Shown: positions 1 through 5,751 of the stretch, piece by piece | How the letters are laid out: every line of letters starts with the position of its first letter | Numbering within the stretch: position 1 is the first letter of the stretch | Assembly (NCBI GenBank): GCA_009842375.1 | Contig: VYFM01000113.1 | Coordinates: forward strand, 1-6,816 | Direction of reading: 5' to 3' | DNA: 6,816 bases | Origin: Candidatus Poribacteria bacterium | GTDB lineage: Bacteria > Poribacteria > WGA-4E > WGA-3G | Notes under the pieces: generated by a model | The model's database searches: none | Seen by the model: only the letters and a program-made list of their open reading frames with translations | What the model was told of the DNA's origin: nothing | Made by a program: the position numbers and the translations under genes

Positions 1-2
1 GG

Positions 3-113
3 AAGATATTCGACACTCCCGGACTGGATGCCTGCAAATATCTTTGGCGCCAGTCTGGTGCGCGGAAGCACTATCTTGTTGATTTTATTATCTACATGAA
101 GCGCAATACTTGA
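3..113 (+). CDS. C-terminal tail of an unidentified protein, cut by the left window edge
   Basis: An open frame enters from the left edge and stops at TGA 111-113, giving 36 residues. Its composition looks coding, with mixed charged and hydrophobic residues (for example KYLWRQSGARKHYLVDF near the end), whereas the other two forward frames give less protein-like sequence. A small hairpin (CCCGT 119-123 with ACGGG 128-132) follows the stop but has no T-run, so it is not a convincing terminator. No family can be recognised from so short a piece. The tail could also be chance open frame. Confidence 0.4.
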   Translation, partial: KIFDTPGLDACKYLWRQSGARKHYLVDFIIYMKRNT

Positions 114-400
114 ACATGCCCGTTTGCACGGGTGCCAAGGCTACAATGGTCTGCGCTGGAGTTGACTCCCTCGTACTGCCGATTTGCTTACGCCACGAAG
201 GGGTTGTGTATGCCCGAGTTTGAAATTTCGCCAAGCATCACCTGTCTTGGGCACTCTTCATGGGGTTCAGACATCATTGTCCTGGCAGACTAGAGCAGAC
301 ATAATTCCGAAGAAAATCGGGAACCCTTGTTTGCAGACTTTTCACATTCCTGAACTAAAAGGACGGATGCTAAGCCGGAATCAAGACGGAAGATATTGAA
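114..400. other. Gap of about 290 bases with no supported full gene
   Basis: This stretch separates the left-edge tail from the fic terminator. Only one short ORF with a good ribosome binding site is seen in it (listed separately), and no RNA gene, array or transposon end was recognised. Short open frames in several phases, each ended by a stop, suggest decayed coding DNA. Confidence 0.5.
210..293 (+). pseudogene. Short ORF or 5' remnant of a gene (27 codons)
   Basis: ATG at 210 is preceded by a near-ideal Shine-Dalgarno GAAGGGG (197-203) with a 6-base spacer. The frame reads MPEFEISPSITCLGHSSWGS and then ends at TAG 291-293. The same phase continues after the stop with further short coding-like stretches. 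A good start signal in front of such a short peptide suggests the 5' end of a gene that has since been broken. A real small peptide cannot be excluded. The family is not recognised, and the call rests only on the ribosome binding site and the look of the peptide. Confidence 0.3.
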
Positions 401-438
401 AGAAAAAAATCCCCCGCCGACCATAACAACAGCGGGGG
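401..438 (-). terminator. Intrinsic terminator of the fic gene
   Basis: Read on the minus strand, a perfect 7-bp GC stem (GCGGGGG at 432-438 on the plus strand pairs with CCCCCGC at 411-417, loop of 14) is followed directly by a run of seven T (plus-strand A at 403-409). This is the classical Rho-independent layout. It lies about 120 bases beyond the fic stop codon, so it ends the fic transcript. The hairpin would be misoriented for plus-strand transcription because the T-run would precede the stem. Confidence 0.8.
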
Positions 439-559
439 CGCCAAACCGGTAAGCGCCATGGCAAGCGCCTGCAATTCAAGGTTCGCTCAGATTTCAGAAC
501 CTACCAAGCTGCGGCCACCTCTCTTTGTGCGTAGTAGAGCTTATGGGCTCAAGTACACA

Positions 560-1936
560 CTAGACAGAAAAGTGTTTCCCCACTATGTCCTCAAAAAAAC
601 GCTTGGTAAATTCTTCAATACTGCTCGCACGGGTACGCCTATTGCGCATTTTGATGACATAACGTTCTCTCCGCATTTCATAGCCGATTTCAGTCAGATC
701 GGGAACGTTGCTGTGCTGAATTCCGTCCAGCCGTTCATAGTTGTAGGAGTTCGACGGTTCCTCGCGGGCGATATGAAGTGTGACGTCGCAGCGGTTGCCC
801 ATTGCATAACTGGCATGGCCAAAGAAAAAGAGGTAGCGCGCAGTCTTGTCATTACGACGGAAGTCGACACGCAGAAACCAGGTGCGCTTTGCGGATTCAT
901 GTTGACGGAGAGCATAATACTTCTCGAAATCCAGATTGCCAAAATCCTTCAGATAAACATTCATCTGCCCCCCGACCTGCTGGTCGAAGATATTGACGAT
1001 CTGCTGGACATGGCTCTTCAGCAGATCCATGGCGTTTTTCCAAACCTCGTATTCGTTCTCTGCGCGAACCCGTTCTGGCTCAGTAAATTTCTGCGCGAGA
1101 GAAGCCGCCCATTCTATTTTCTCCCGTTCCTCTTTCGCCGCTGCCTCGTATTCTTCAAGGCTCTCCTGGATACATTCCGCAACAAGCATGATAAACGGCG
1201 TCAGGTCGGTGGCCTGAGAATCCTCCAGGGCATCGTAGTATCGGAAGCGATCATCCTTCGTTATGATTGCGATAGGGTATCCATGACGCATGAGCATAAG
1301 ATTCAGGAGGAGTCGGGCAACCCGGCCGTTACCATCAATGAACGGGTGTACCGTGACGAACCAGGTATGCGCTGCTGCGGCAGCAGCGAGGCCTTGAACA
1401 CTGGCGAAGACATCCGTAGAAGGCGTACTGTTCGTGGAAAGCCATCGACCGAATATTTCCATCTCTCCGCGGATTGACTCCGGACCCGGAGGTGAAAACT
1501 CGGAACCGCTGATGATCACGGGTACGGATCGGTAGGCCTCAGCCTCTTCATTGATTCCTTTGAGTACAAGGGCGTGGAGTTGGCGGACATCATGCTCGGT
1601 GATGGGCGTATTCCTGTTCCCAGCAAGTTCCTCAAGGAAATCCAAAGCAGAAGACAGGTTGCGGGCCTCCGCCTGGTCCTTGAGTGGCCTACCGGCAATC
1701 GTGAGCCCATGTTCAACGACCTGGCGAGTTTCGCCGACCGCAAGTACATTTCCCTCAATCGCGTTGGAGTGATAGATGTTCTTGATCCGGAAGTACTGCC
1801 GGATCCCACGAAGGACTTCTTGAGACAGTTCCCCATCTGCGCGCAACTCCTGGACACGTCCGGACAGGACGCTCAGGTCATTGTGGCTGGATTCGTCGTA
1901 AGCATAGTCAGTACCTTCAATTTCGATGTATGGCAT
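560..1936 (-). CDS. Fic family protein, class II (predicted protein AMP-transferase)
   Basis: Fic enzymes usually transfer AMP from ATP to a Ser, Thr or Tyr hydroxyl of a target protein. In this 458-residue protein the complete Fic motif HPFIDGNGRVAR is at residues 197-208, with catalytic His197, acidic Asp201 and Arg205/Arg208 for the ATP phosphates. A flap-like segment that docks the target lies near residues 135-148. An N-terminal inhibitory helix motif SNAIEG (57-62, Glu61) makes it a class II, self-inhibited Fic. After the Fic domain come a charged, probably coiled-coil segment (about 258-310) and a C-terminal region of about 140 residues (320-458) that I cannot assign; the winged helix often fused to such proteins is not evident. 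The ATG is preceded by AAGGGA about 15 bases upstream, a rather long spacing, and no closer in-frame start is seen. The gene has its own promoter and terminator, so it is probably monocistronic. The protein target is unknown. Confidence 0.92.
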   Translation of the reverse strand: MPYIEIEGTDYAYDESSHNDLSVLSGRVQELRADGELSQEVLRGIRQYFRIKNIYHSNAIEGNVLAVGETRQVVEHGLTIAGRPLKDQAEARNLSSALDFLEELAGNRNTPITEHDVRQLHALVLKGINEEAEAYRSVPVIISGSEFSPPGPESIRGEMEIFGRWLSTNSTPSTDVFASVQGLAAAAAAHTWFVTVHPFIDGNGRVARLLLNLMLMRHGYPIAIITKDDRFRYYDALEDSQATDLTPFIMLVAECIQESLEEYEAAAKEEREKIEWAASLAQKFTEPERVRAENEYEVWKNAMDLLKSHVQQIVNIFDQQVGGQMNVYLKDFGNLDFEKYYALRQHESAKRTWFLRVDFRRNDKTARYLFFFGHASYAMGNRCDVTLHIAREEPSNSYNYERLDGIQHSNVPDLTEIGYEMRRERYVIKMRNRRTRASSIEEFTKRFFEDIVGKHFSV

Positions 1937-1974
1937 AGTGGTTGGTGGGTTTCCCTTGTTCCTGGAGGGGCGAT

Positions 1975-2003
1975 ATATTGGGGATTTTCAGCGGACACGT
2001 CAA
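1975..2003 (-). promoter_or_regulatory. Candidate sigma70 promoter of fic
   Basis: On the minus strand TTGACG (plus 1998-2003; 5 of 6 matches to the -35 consensus) is separated by exactly 17 bases from CAATAT (plus 1975-1980; 3 of 6 matches to the -10 consensus). Transcription would start near 1968, leaving a leader of about 30 bases before the fic ATG. The -10 match is weak, so this is a candidate only. Confidence 0.45.
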
Positions 2004-2026
2004 TGAACCGACCATTTTCAGATGGT
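1984..2026. promoter_or_regulatory. Direct repeat and small dyad over the fic promoter: possible operator
   Basis: ATTTTCAG occurs at 1984-1991 and again at 2014-2021, 30 bases apart start to start, about three helical turns. One copy lies in the promoter spacer and the other just upstream of the -35 box. The second copy sits inside a dyad, ACCAT (2011-2015) with ATGGT (2022-2026). This could bind a regulator of fic, but the elements are short and could arise by chance. Confidence 0.25.
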
Positions 2027-2176
2027 TACTGCACAATATGCCGGTTTCCTATCCGCTACCGTGAAGGCAAGGTGCCTGACTGGTGGATCGGCATCCTCAT
2101 ACCCGCCCCACGTCGCGTGTATGCGTCTGGATGGAGCAAGCTGGACCAGACTGCCCCATGAAAACGGGACTCGCCG

Positions 2177-2206
2177 TTGACGGAAAATCGCAACTCGGGC
2201 AAGAAT
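2177..2206 (+). promoter_or_regulatory. Candidate promoter for the DUF6602 gene
   Basis: TTGACG (2177-2182; 5 of 6) is followed after 18 bases by AAGAAT (2201-2206; 4 of 6). This would start transcription near 2213, about 100 bases before the TTG start at 2314. If it is the true promoter, the small ORF considered below cannot begin at TTG 2177 on this transcript, because that codon lies inside the -35 box. Confidence 0.35.
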
Positions 2207-2317
2207 ACGGCCTCCAGAAAGCTTGGATTTGCCAACCCCCGCACAATGGCCGCATTGGCTGCCGGCACAACCGCCCACAATATTCGGTATTTGATTGACG
2301 AGGGGCTCCCGTCTTGA
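2177..2317 (+). CDS. Possible small ORF overlapping the DUF6602 start (TTGA)
   Basis: A frame of 46 residues from TTG 2177 (GGGA 7 bases upstream) ends at TGA 2315-2317. That stop overlaps the TTG start codon of the next gene (2314-2316) in a TTGA arrangement, a layout seen in translationally coupled genes. The last part (residues 24-46, AALAAGTTAHNIRYLIDEG and following) has normal-looking coding composition, while the first part is Asn/Ser/Lys/Arg-rich and less convincing. An in-frame ATG at 2246 would leave 23 residues but has no ribosome binding site. The frame is closed upstream by TGA at 2159. It could be a small partner peptide, the tail of a decayed gene, or a chance frame. No family is recognised. 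Confidence 0.28.
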   Translation: MTENRNSGKNTASRKLGFANPRTMAALAAGTTAHNIRYLIDEGLPS

Positions 2318-3225
2318 ACAAAAAGCAACTCGCGGATGCACTGAAGCGGCACGATGTCGGTGGGGAGATCGATGTAAGCAAGGTACCCGAATGGTTCAAA
2401 TCGACCCTGGCCACTTTACATGCGCAAGGCAAGCAGAAGGACGGCATGGGCCACTCGGGCAAACGAGGCAGTTTGAGAGAAGACGTACTCGCCAGCCTCG
2501 TTGCCCCCCTGCTCCCTGATTCCCTTTCGCTGGAGCGAAGCGCCTTTGCAGTGAACAGCGTAATGGCATCAAGCAAGGAACAAGATCTTCTGATCGTTGA
2601 CAAGGCGCTTTTCGGCAAGGTTCTGCCTCCTGACGACTATTTCGCGATCGAGTCATGCCTGGGCGCCGTTCAGGTCAAGTCTACATTGAGCCGAAGCACG
2701 ATCAGGGATGCGATAGATAATTGCGCCAGCATCAAACGCCTGTTCTATCCGATTGCAGCAGACGAAGACGCAAAGAATCGACACAGTCACCAGATGTGCT
2801 ACATGGTATTTGCTTTCAGCAGTGATTTGGACTTGGACAGGCTCAAAAGCATCCTCAACGAAGAAGCTGCTGAAATCCCCAGACGAGACTTTTGGCCCAA
2901 CGCATTCCATGTCCTCGGCAAAGGCATGCTCATTCCTGGAAACCCGGACGGAGTCCCCCTCAATCGCGACACCATGTTCACAGGAAACGTGTATCAGGCC
3001 GTGGACAAGATAGGTGCCGAACCCGCGATTCCCGATACAGAAGCGTATCCCTTTCTTTGGTTTCTCGCCAATCTCGTCGATCACTGTATCGACCAACGCA
3101 CGAAACGCTCTCCCCCTTCCTACATGAACTACTGGTTCCACGCCTGGAGCGTTCAGATGACCGTGCTCCAGAGTTTGGAGCGAGAAGATAGAAAAGATTC
3201 TGGATTAGAGAATCCACAAGAATAG
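2314..3225 (+). CDS. DUF6602-type protein with PD-(D/E)xK-like nuclease signature
   Basis: This 303-residue protein matches the layout I know for DUF6602 proteins. A Gly-rich stretch and Arg-Glu pair (SGKRGSLRED, 48-57) come first, then KEQDLLIVD (88-96) with Asp91, AIES with Glu113, and AVQVKSTL (118-125) with Gln120 and Lys122. The order Asp-Glu-(Gln)xLys resembles the PD-(D/E)xK fold, with QxK replacing ExK as in Mrr-like enzymes, so DNA cleavage is plausible but unproven. The C-terminal part (192-285) has conserved-looking aromatic stretches such as FLWFLANLVDH. The TTG start is supported by GAGGGG (2300-2305) 8 bases upstream, and no other nearby in-frame start has a comparable site. No signal peptide or membrane segment is seen, so it is cytoplasmic. 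It overlaps a small upstream ORF by TTGA and is followed 84 bases later by the next plus-strand gene. It may be a defence or restriction-like protein, by inference. Confidence 0.7.
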   Translation: MNKKQLADALKRHDVGGEIDVSKVPEWFKSTLATLHAQGKQKDGMGHSGKRGSLREDVLASLVAPLLPDSLSLERSAFAVNSVMASSKEQDLLIVDKALFGKVLPPDDYFAIESCLGAVQVKSTLSRSTIRDAIDNCASIKRLFYPIAADEDAKNRHSHQMCYMVFAFSSDLDLDRLKSILNEEAAEIPRRDFWPNAFHVLGKGMLIPGNPDGVPLNRDTMFTGNVYQAVDKIGAEPAIPDTEAYPFLWFLANLVDHCIDQRTKRSPPSYMNYWFHAWSVQMTVLQSLEREDRKDSGLENPQE

Positions 3226-3309
3226 TACTAAGTCTCTAGACCAGGGATAACAAGATCGCCTGTTTCCTCTGCACCGTTTAGTTGGAAAGAGAAGTGTGGG
3301 GACAACTCG

Positions 3310-4281
3310 ATGAAAAGCGATTTACAGATGGTCAATAACGGCTCAAATTGCTTGCCGCATATTGAATGTCGAGGTGCTAAATATGTTGCTCAGGAGTCCG
3401 AACGAGGCTATCAACGAACTCCATACGTTCCCGAGATAAGATGCTACATTGCTGATCACGAACGTCATTACTGCAGAAAGAGAAAAACCGTGAATAACTC
3501 CGCTAAATCCAGGCGCATTGTTCATTACAACCAGTTGCCGCCGCCCAGCAATCATACAATGTTTGCGCTTTCGACCAGCCAAGACGCGCAGGTCCCAATA
3601 AATAGAAATCCGATCCGGTTTGCCGTGTTGTACCGAAACGGATGCACTTCGAATGCTTGGGGAGTCACAGTGAAGCCTTCGGGCGACGCGTACATCTATT
3701 GTCGCGACAACATGAAGGGGCAAGAAATCAGCCTTCATGCATCGGGTAGACAACATATCTCGATCGATCCGAACACGAGACACACTGAAGTACTAACGGA
3801 AAAGCAGTTTACCGACCGCTGGCACGAGCCGGGTGAAGGAATTGCTACCTTTAGACTGATTTTTCCGTATTGGGGAATTCAGCTGAATCAAGGGCAACGC
3901 AATCAGTTTCAATCCACTTGGGATAAGAATGATGTCTATATTGAAGGACATCACGAATTCCTCACCGTCGTATCATTCTACATCGTTAATGACAAGACAA
4001 ATTTCCAAAAGCAAGGCGGGTTTCCCGGCTTCCTCCTGGGTGAGCTACCGTTGATACCCCGCAAGAAACTTGGGATCACTGCGGAGTGGCAGCCTGAACA
4101 AGATTTCAAGGACATGATAGAAAACGCCATGTCGAAGACATCCGTGCCTGCGCAATTGTGGAAGGAACACTCAAACCGTACTCTCGCAATCTGCATGTCA
4201 GGAAATAACGGTGAGCCGAATTCCAAGTACATGGTAACATTCCCCGTCGTTTACTCACCTCCCGCTACGGATGAGGCGTGA
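3310..4281 (+). CDS. Uncharacterised protein (start uncertain)
   Basis: The open frame gives up to 323 residues. From about residue 100 the sequence looks like a well-behaved soluble protein, with motifs that appear conserved: LYRNGCTSNAWGV (107-119), GDAYIYCRDNMKGQEISLH (125-143) and SGRQHISI (145-152). A hydrophobic, Trp/Tyr-containing middle (180-225) and a C-terminal segment ending near Pro318 follow. No catalytic motif, membrane helix or signal peptide is recognised. ATG 3310 has a good Shine-Dalgarno (TGGGGA ending at 3302, 7-base spacer), but residues 1-83 are unusually rich in Cys, His, Arg and Tyr and may not be coding. GTG 3490 follows a purine-rich stretch and ATG 3559 (239 residues) sits just before the convincing part but lacks a ribosome binding site. 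It lies 84 bases after the DUF6602 gene on the same strand, with no clear terminator between them, so the two may be cotranscribed. The function is unknown. Confidence 0.7.
   Translation: MKSDLQMVNNGSNCLPHIECRGAKYVAQESERGYQRTPYVPEIRCYIADHERHYCRKRKTVNNSAKSRRIVHYNQLPPPSNHTMFALSTSQDAQVPINRNPIRFAVLYRNGCTSNAWGVTVKPSGDAYIYCRDNMKGQEISLHASGRQHISIDPNTRHTEVLTEKQFTDRWHEPGEGIATFRLIFPYWGIQLNQGQRNQFQSTWDKNDVYIEGHHEFLTVVSFYIVNDKTNFQKQGGFPGFLLGELPLIPRKKLGITAEWQPEQDFKDMIENAMSKTSVPAQLWKEHSNRTLAICMSGNNGEPNSKYMVTFPVVYSPPATDEA
3383..3439 (+). other. 18-codon mini-ORF with strong ribosome binding site
   Basis: ATG 3383 is preceded by GAGGTG (3371-3376) with a 6-base spacer and encodes MLLRSPNEAINELHTFPR before TAA 3437-3439. 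It lies out of phase inside the doubtful N-terminal part of the uncharacterised gene. It may be a leader peptide, if that gene really starts downstream at 3490 or 3559, or it may be chance. Confidence 0.2.
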
Positions 4282-4489
4282 GTCTGGATTCGCGATGACG
4301 GAAACGCCCGTCTGATCTGGCTCATTCAGCAAAGCTGGCGGCATGGTCGGTGCAGTTGATATTGTTGGCCAGATTATCAGCGTGGTCCATGAGTCAGGTA
4401 TAGCGACCCGCCTTGAGACCGTCGACTACAGCCGCCCCAACATCGGGACCGAGCCTCAAGCTGAGGGTGGTTACAGATATCCTGGCAAC
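4282..4489. other. Convergent junction between cargo genes and recombinases
   Basis: Two convergent genes end on either side of this stretch of about 210 bases. Weak hairpins are present (GACGG 4297-4301 with CCGTC 4308-4312; CCTCA 4454-4458 with TGAGG 4462-4466) but neither has a T-run, so no terminator is called. Base composition changes here from moderate to high GC, so an element or insertion boundary could lie in or near it. No tRNA gene or recognisable attachment site was found. Confidence 0.4.
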
Positions 4490-4507
4490 CTACGGTGCAG
4501 GCAATGA
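4343..4507 (+). pseudogene. Possible gene remnant of 54 codons at the junction before the recombinases
   Basis: From ATG 4343 a frame reads MVGAVDIVGQIISVVHESG and continues in well-behaved, coding-like composition to about residue 42. It then degenerates and stops at TGA 4505-4507, overlapping the recombinase end by 18 bases. There is no ribosome binding site before the ATG, and the frame is closed upstream by TGA at 4313. This pattern fits a fragment of a disrupted gene better than an active one. A shorter opposite-strand frame in the same codon phase (4322-4390) makes even the strand uncertain. No family is recognised. Confidence 0.25.
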
Positions 4508-5701
4508 CGTTTCCCCCGGCGGCCGGTATCCTGGAAGCCGAATATCTGCCGCGATGCTATCCGCAATCCGGGCCGCGGACTGCCGCAGGGTGTCCTGCGC
4601 CAGATGGGCATACCGGGCGGTCGTCTCCACCCGGCGGTGGCCCAGCAGCCTGCCGATGGCCGGAAGGCTCTCGCCCAGCGCCAGGGCCCGGGAGGCGAAG
4701 CTGTGCCGAAGGTCGTGAAGTCGGACATCCCCGATCCCGGCGATCTTGCGGATGGCCTGCCAAGCGCCGTCTAGGTTACGCAGATGTTCGCCGGGAAGCT
4801 GTCCGACAATGACATGCGGGTTTCCTGCCTGGCGCGGAATGCCGGCAAGCACCTCCGCCGCTTCCGGGGAAAGCACCACAATCCGCGTCCCGGTCTTGGT
4901 TTCTTCCAGCTTCAGTTGCCCCGTTTCGAGGTCCACGTCCGTCCACTTCAGCGTCAGGATTTCGTTCTTCCGGCAACCCGTCAGCAGAAGCAGCCGAATG
5001 GCTGCGATGGAATAGATTGACATCCTGCCTTCGGTCTCCGCCGAATGGAGCGCCTCGCCGAGGCGCCGGAACTCCGCATCGCTGAGGAACCGTTCCCTAG
5101 CCTTCTCACGGAAGACGGCAATCCCACGGCAGGGGTTCCTCCCTTCCGGCAGTTCCTCCCGTTCCTCCGACCAGCGCCAGATGCTGGACAGTATCCTGAC
5201 CACGTTGTTCGCCATCACCGGAGTGTCCCGGAGGGAATGGTGGAGTTCCGCCACCTTCGAGGGCTTCAGGGAAAGCACTGGCACCCTGCCGACCGCGGGC
5301 AGGATGTGCCGATCCACCACGAGCCGGTACAAGGAGATCGACTTCGGCTTGCAGTGTATCTCCACATGCTGCTCCAGCCACCGGCGGGCCAGCTTCCCGA
5401 CCGTCGGGCTCTCCGCCTGCCTGGTTTCCTCCGGCACCGGGTCCTCCCCCGCCTTGATCCGCGAGATGGCCAGCGCCGCGCGGCGACGCGCTTCCTCCGG
5501 CGTAACCACCCCGTGGCTGCCCAACGTGATCCGTTTCGCCGCCTGGCCCCGGGCCCTGGTCTGGACCACGTACTGCTTGCGGCCGTTCGGGTATACCCTC
5601 ACACCGAATCCCGAAAGCTCGGCATCCCAGAACACCGTGTCCCTGCCAACAGGCAGCGCCTCCACGGTCCGCCGCGATATCCTCGTTGTTTTCAGCTTCA
5701 T
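4490..5701 (-). CDS. Tyrosine recombinase / P4-type integrase (complete)
   Basis: This 403-residue enzyme should catalyse site-specific DNA strand exchange through a covalent 3'-phosphotyrosyl intermediate. An N-terminal arm-DNA-binding domain of the DUF4102 type spans about 5-90 (FGVRVYPNGRKQYVVQTR), an alpha-helical core-binding domain about 98-190, and the catalytic domain about 205-385. All six expected catalytic positions are visible: Arg244 (TGCRKNE), Lys269 (TKTG), His329 and Arg332 (HDLRH), His355 (GHRR) and Tyr364 (ARYAHL). The start at 5701 is chosen because GGAG lies 6 bases upstream and the protein begins with a normal arm domain. The longer frame back to 5839 only adds a low-complexity Asn-Pro-Lys stretch and antiphase sequence of the neighbouring gene. 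It lies 49 bases downstream of a related recombinase and is probably cotranscribed with it. Codons are GC-rich, unlike the cargo genes to the left, which suggests a separate origin. Confidence 0.9.
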   Translation of the reverse strand: MKLKTTRISRRTVEALPVGRDTVFWDAELSGFGVRVYPNGRKQYVVQTRARGQAAKRITLGSHGVVTPEEARRRAALAISRIKAGEDPVPEETRQAESPTVGKLARRWLEQHVEIHCKPKSISLYRLVVDRHILPAVGRVPVLSLKPSKVAELHHSLRDTPVMANNVVRILSSIWRWSEEREELPEGRNPCRGIAVFREKARERFLSDAEFRRLGEALHSAETEGRMSIYSIAAIRLLLLTGCRKNEILTLKWTDVDLETGQLKLEETKTGTRIVVLSPEAAEVLAGIPRQAGNPHVIVGQLPGEHLRNLDGAWQAIRKIAGIGDVRLHDLRHSFASRALALGESLPAIGRLLGHRRVETTARYAHLAQDTLRQSAARIADSIAADIRLPGYRPPGETSLPAP

Positions 5702-5715
5702 CTTTGACTCCGCCC

Positions 5716-5751
5716 TATTCGGTTTATTCGGTTTATTCGGTTTATTCGGGT
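5716..5751. repeat. 9-bp tandem repeat between the two recombinase genes
   Basis: TATTCGGTT occurs three times perfectly (5716-5724, 5725-5733, 5734-5742), followed by a fourth copy with one change (5743-5751) and a degenerate fifth beginning TATTC at 5752. The array fills most of the 49-base gap and is AT-rich inside a GC-rich block. It lies just upstream of the ribosome binding site of the downstream recombinase. Slippage in copy number would alter the distance between the upstream stop codon and the downstream start. Confidence 0.9.

Noticed and set aside
1..397. 10-bp direct repeat GGAAGATATT at 1-10 and 388-397 as possible element ends
   Set aside because: Several 10-bp repeats are expected by chance in a window of this size. 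One copy is at the very edge, so its true length cannot be judged, and no element structure lies between the copies.
458..1477. Long plus-strand open frame of 339 codons
   Set aside because: It lies antisense to the fic gene, whose frame has the complete Fic motif and inhibitory motif. The plus-strand product has no recognisable motif.
2018..2352. Two overlapping minus-strand frames of about 100 codons between fic and the DUF6602 gene
   Set aside because: Their products look like shadow sequence, they overlap each other and the DUF6602 start, and they lack recognisable motifs.
4454..4466. Hairpin as terminator of the recombinase operon
   Set aside because: The stem is only 5 bp and no T-run follows on the minus strand.
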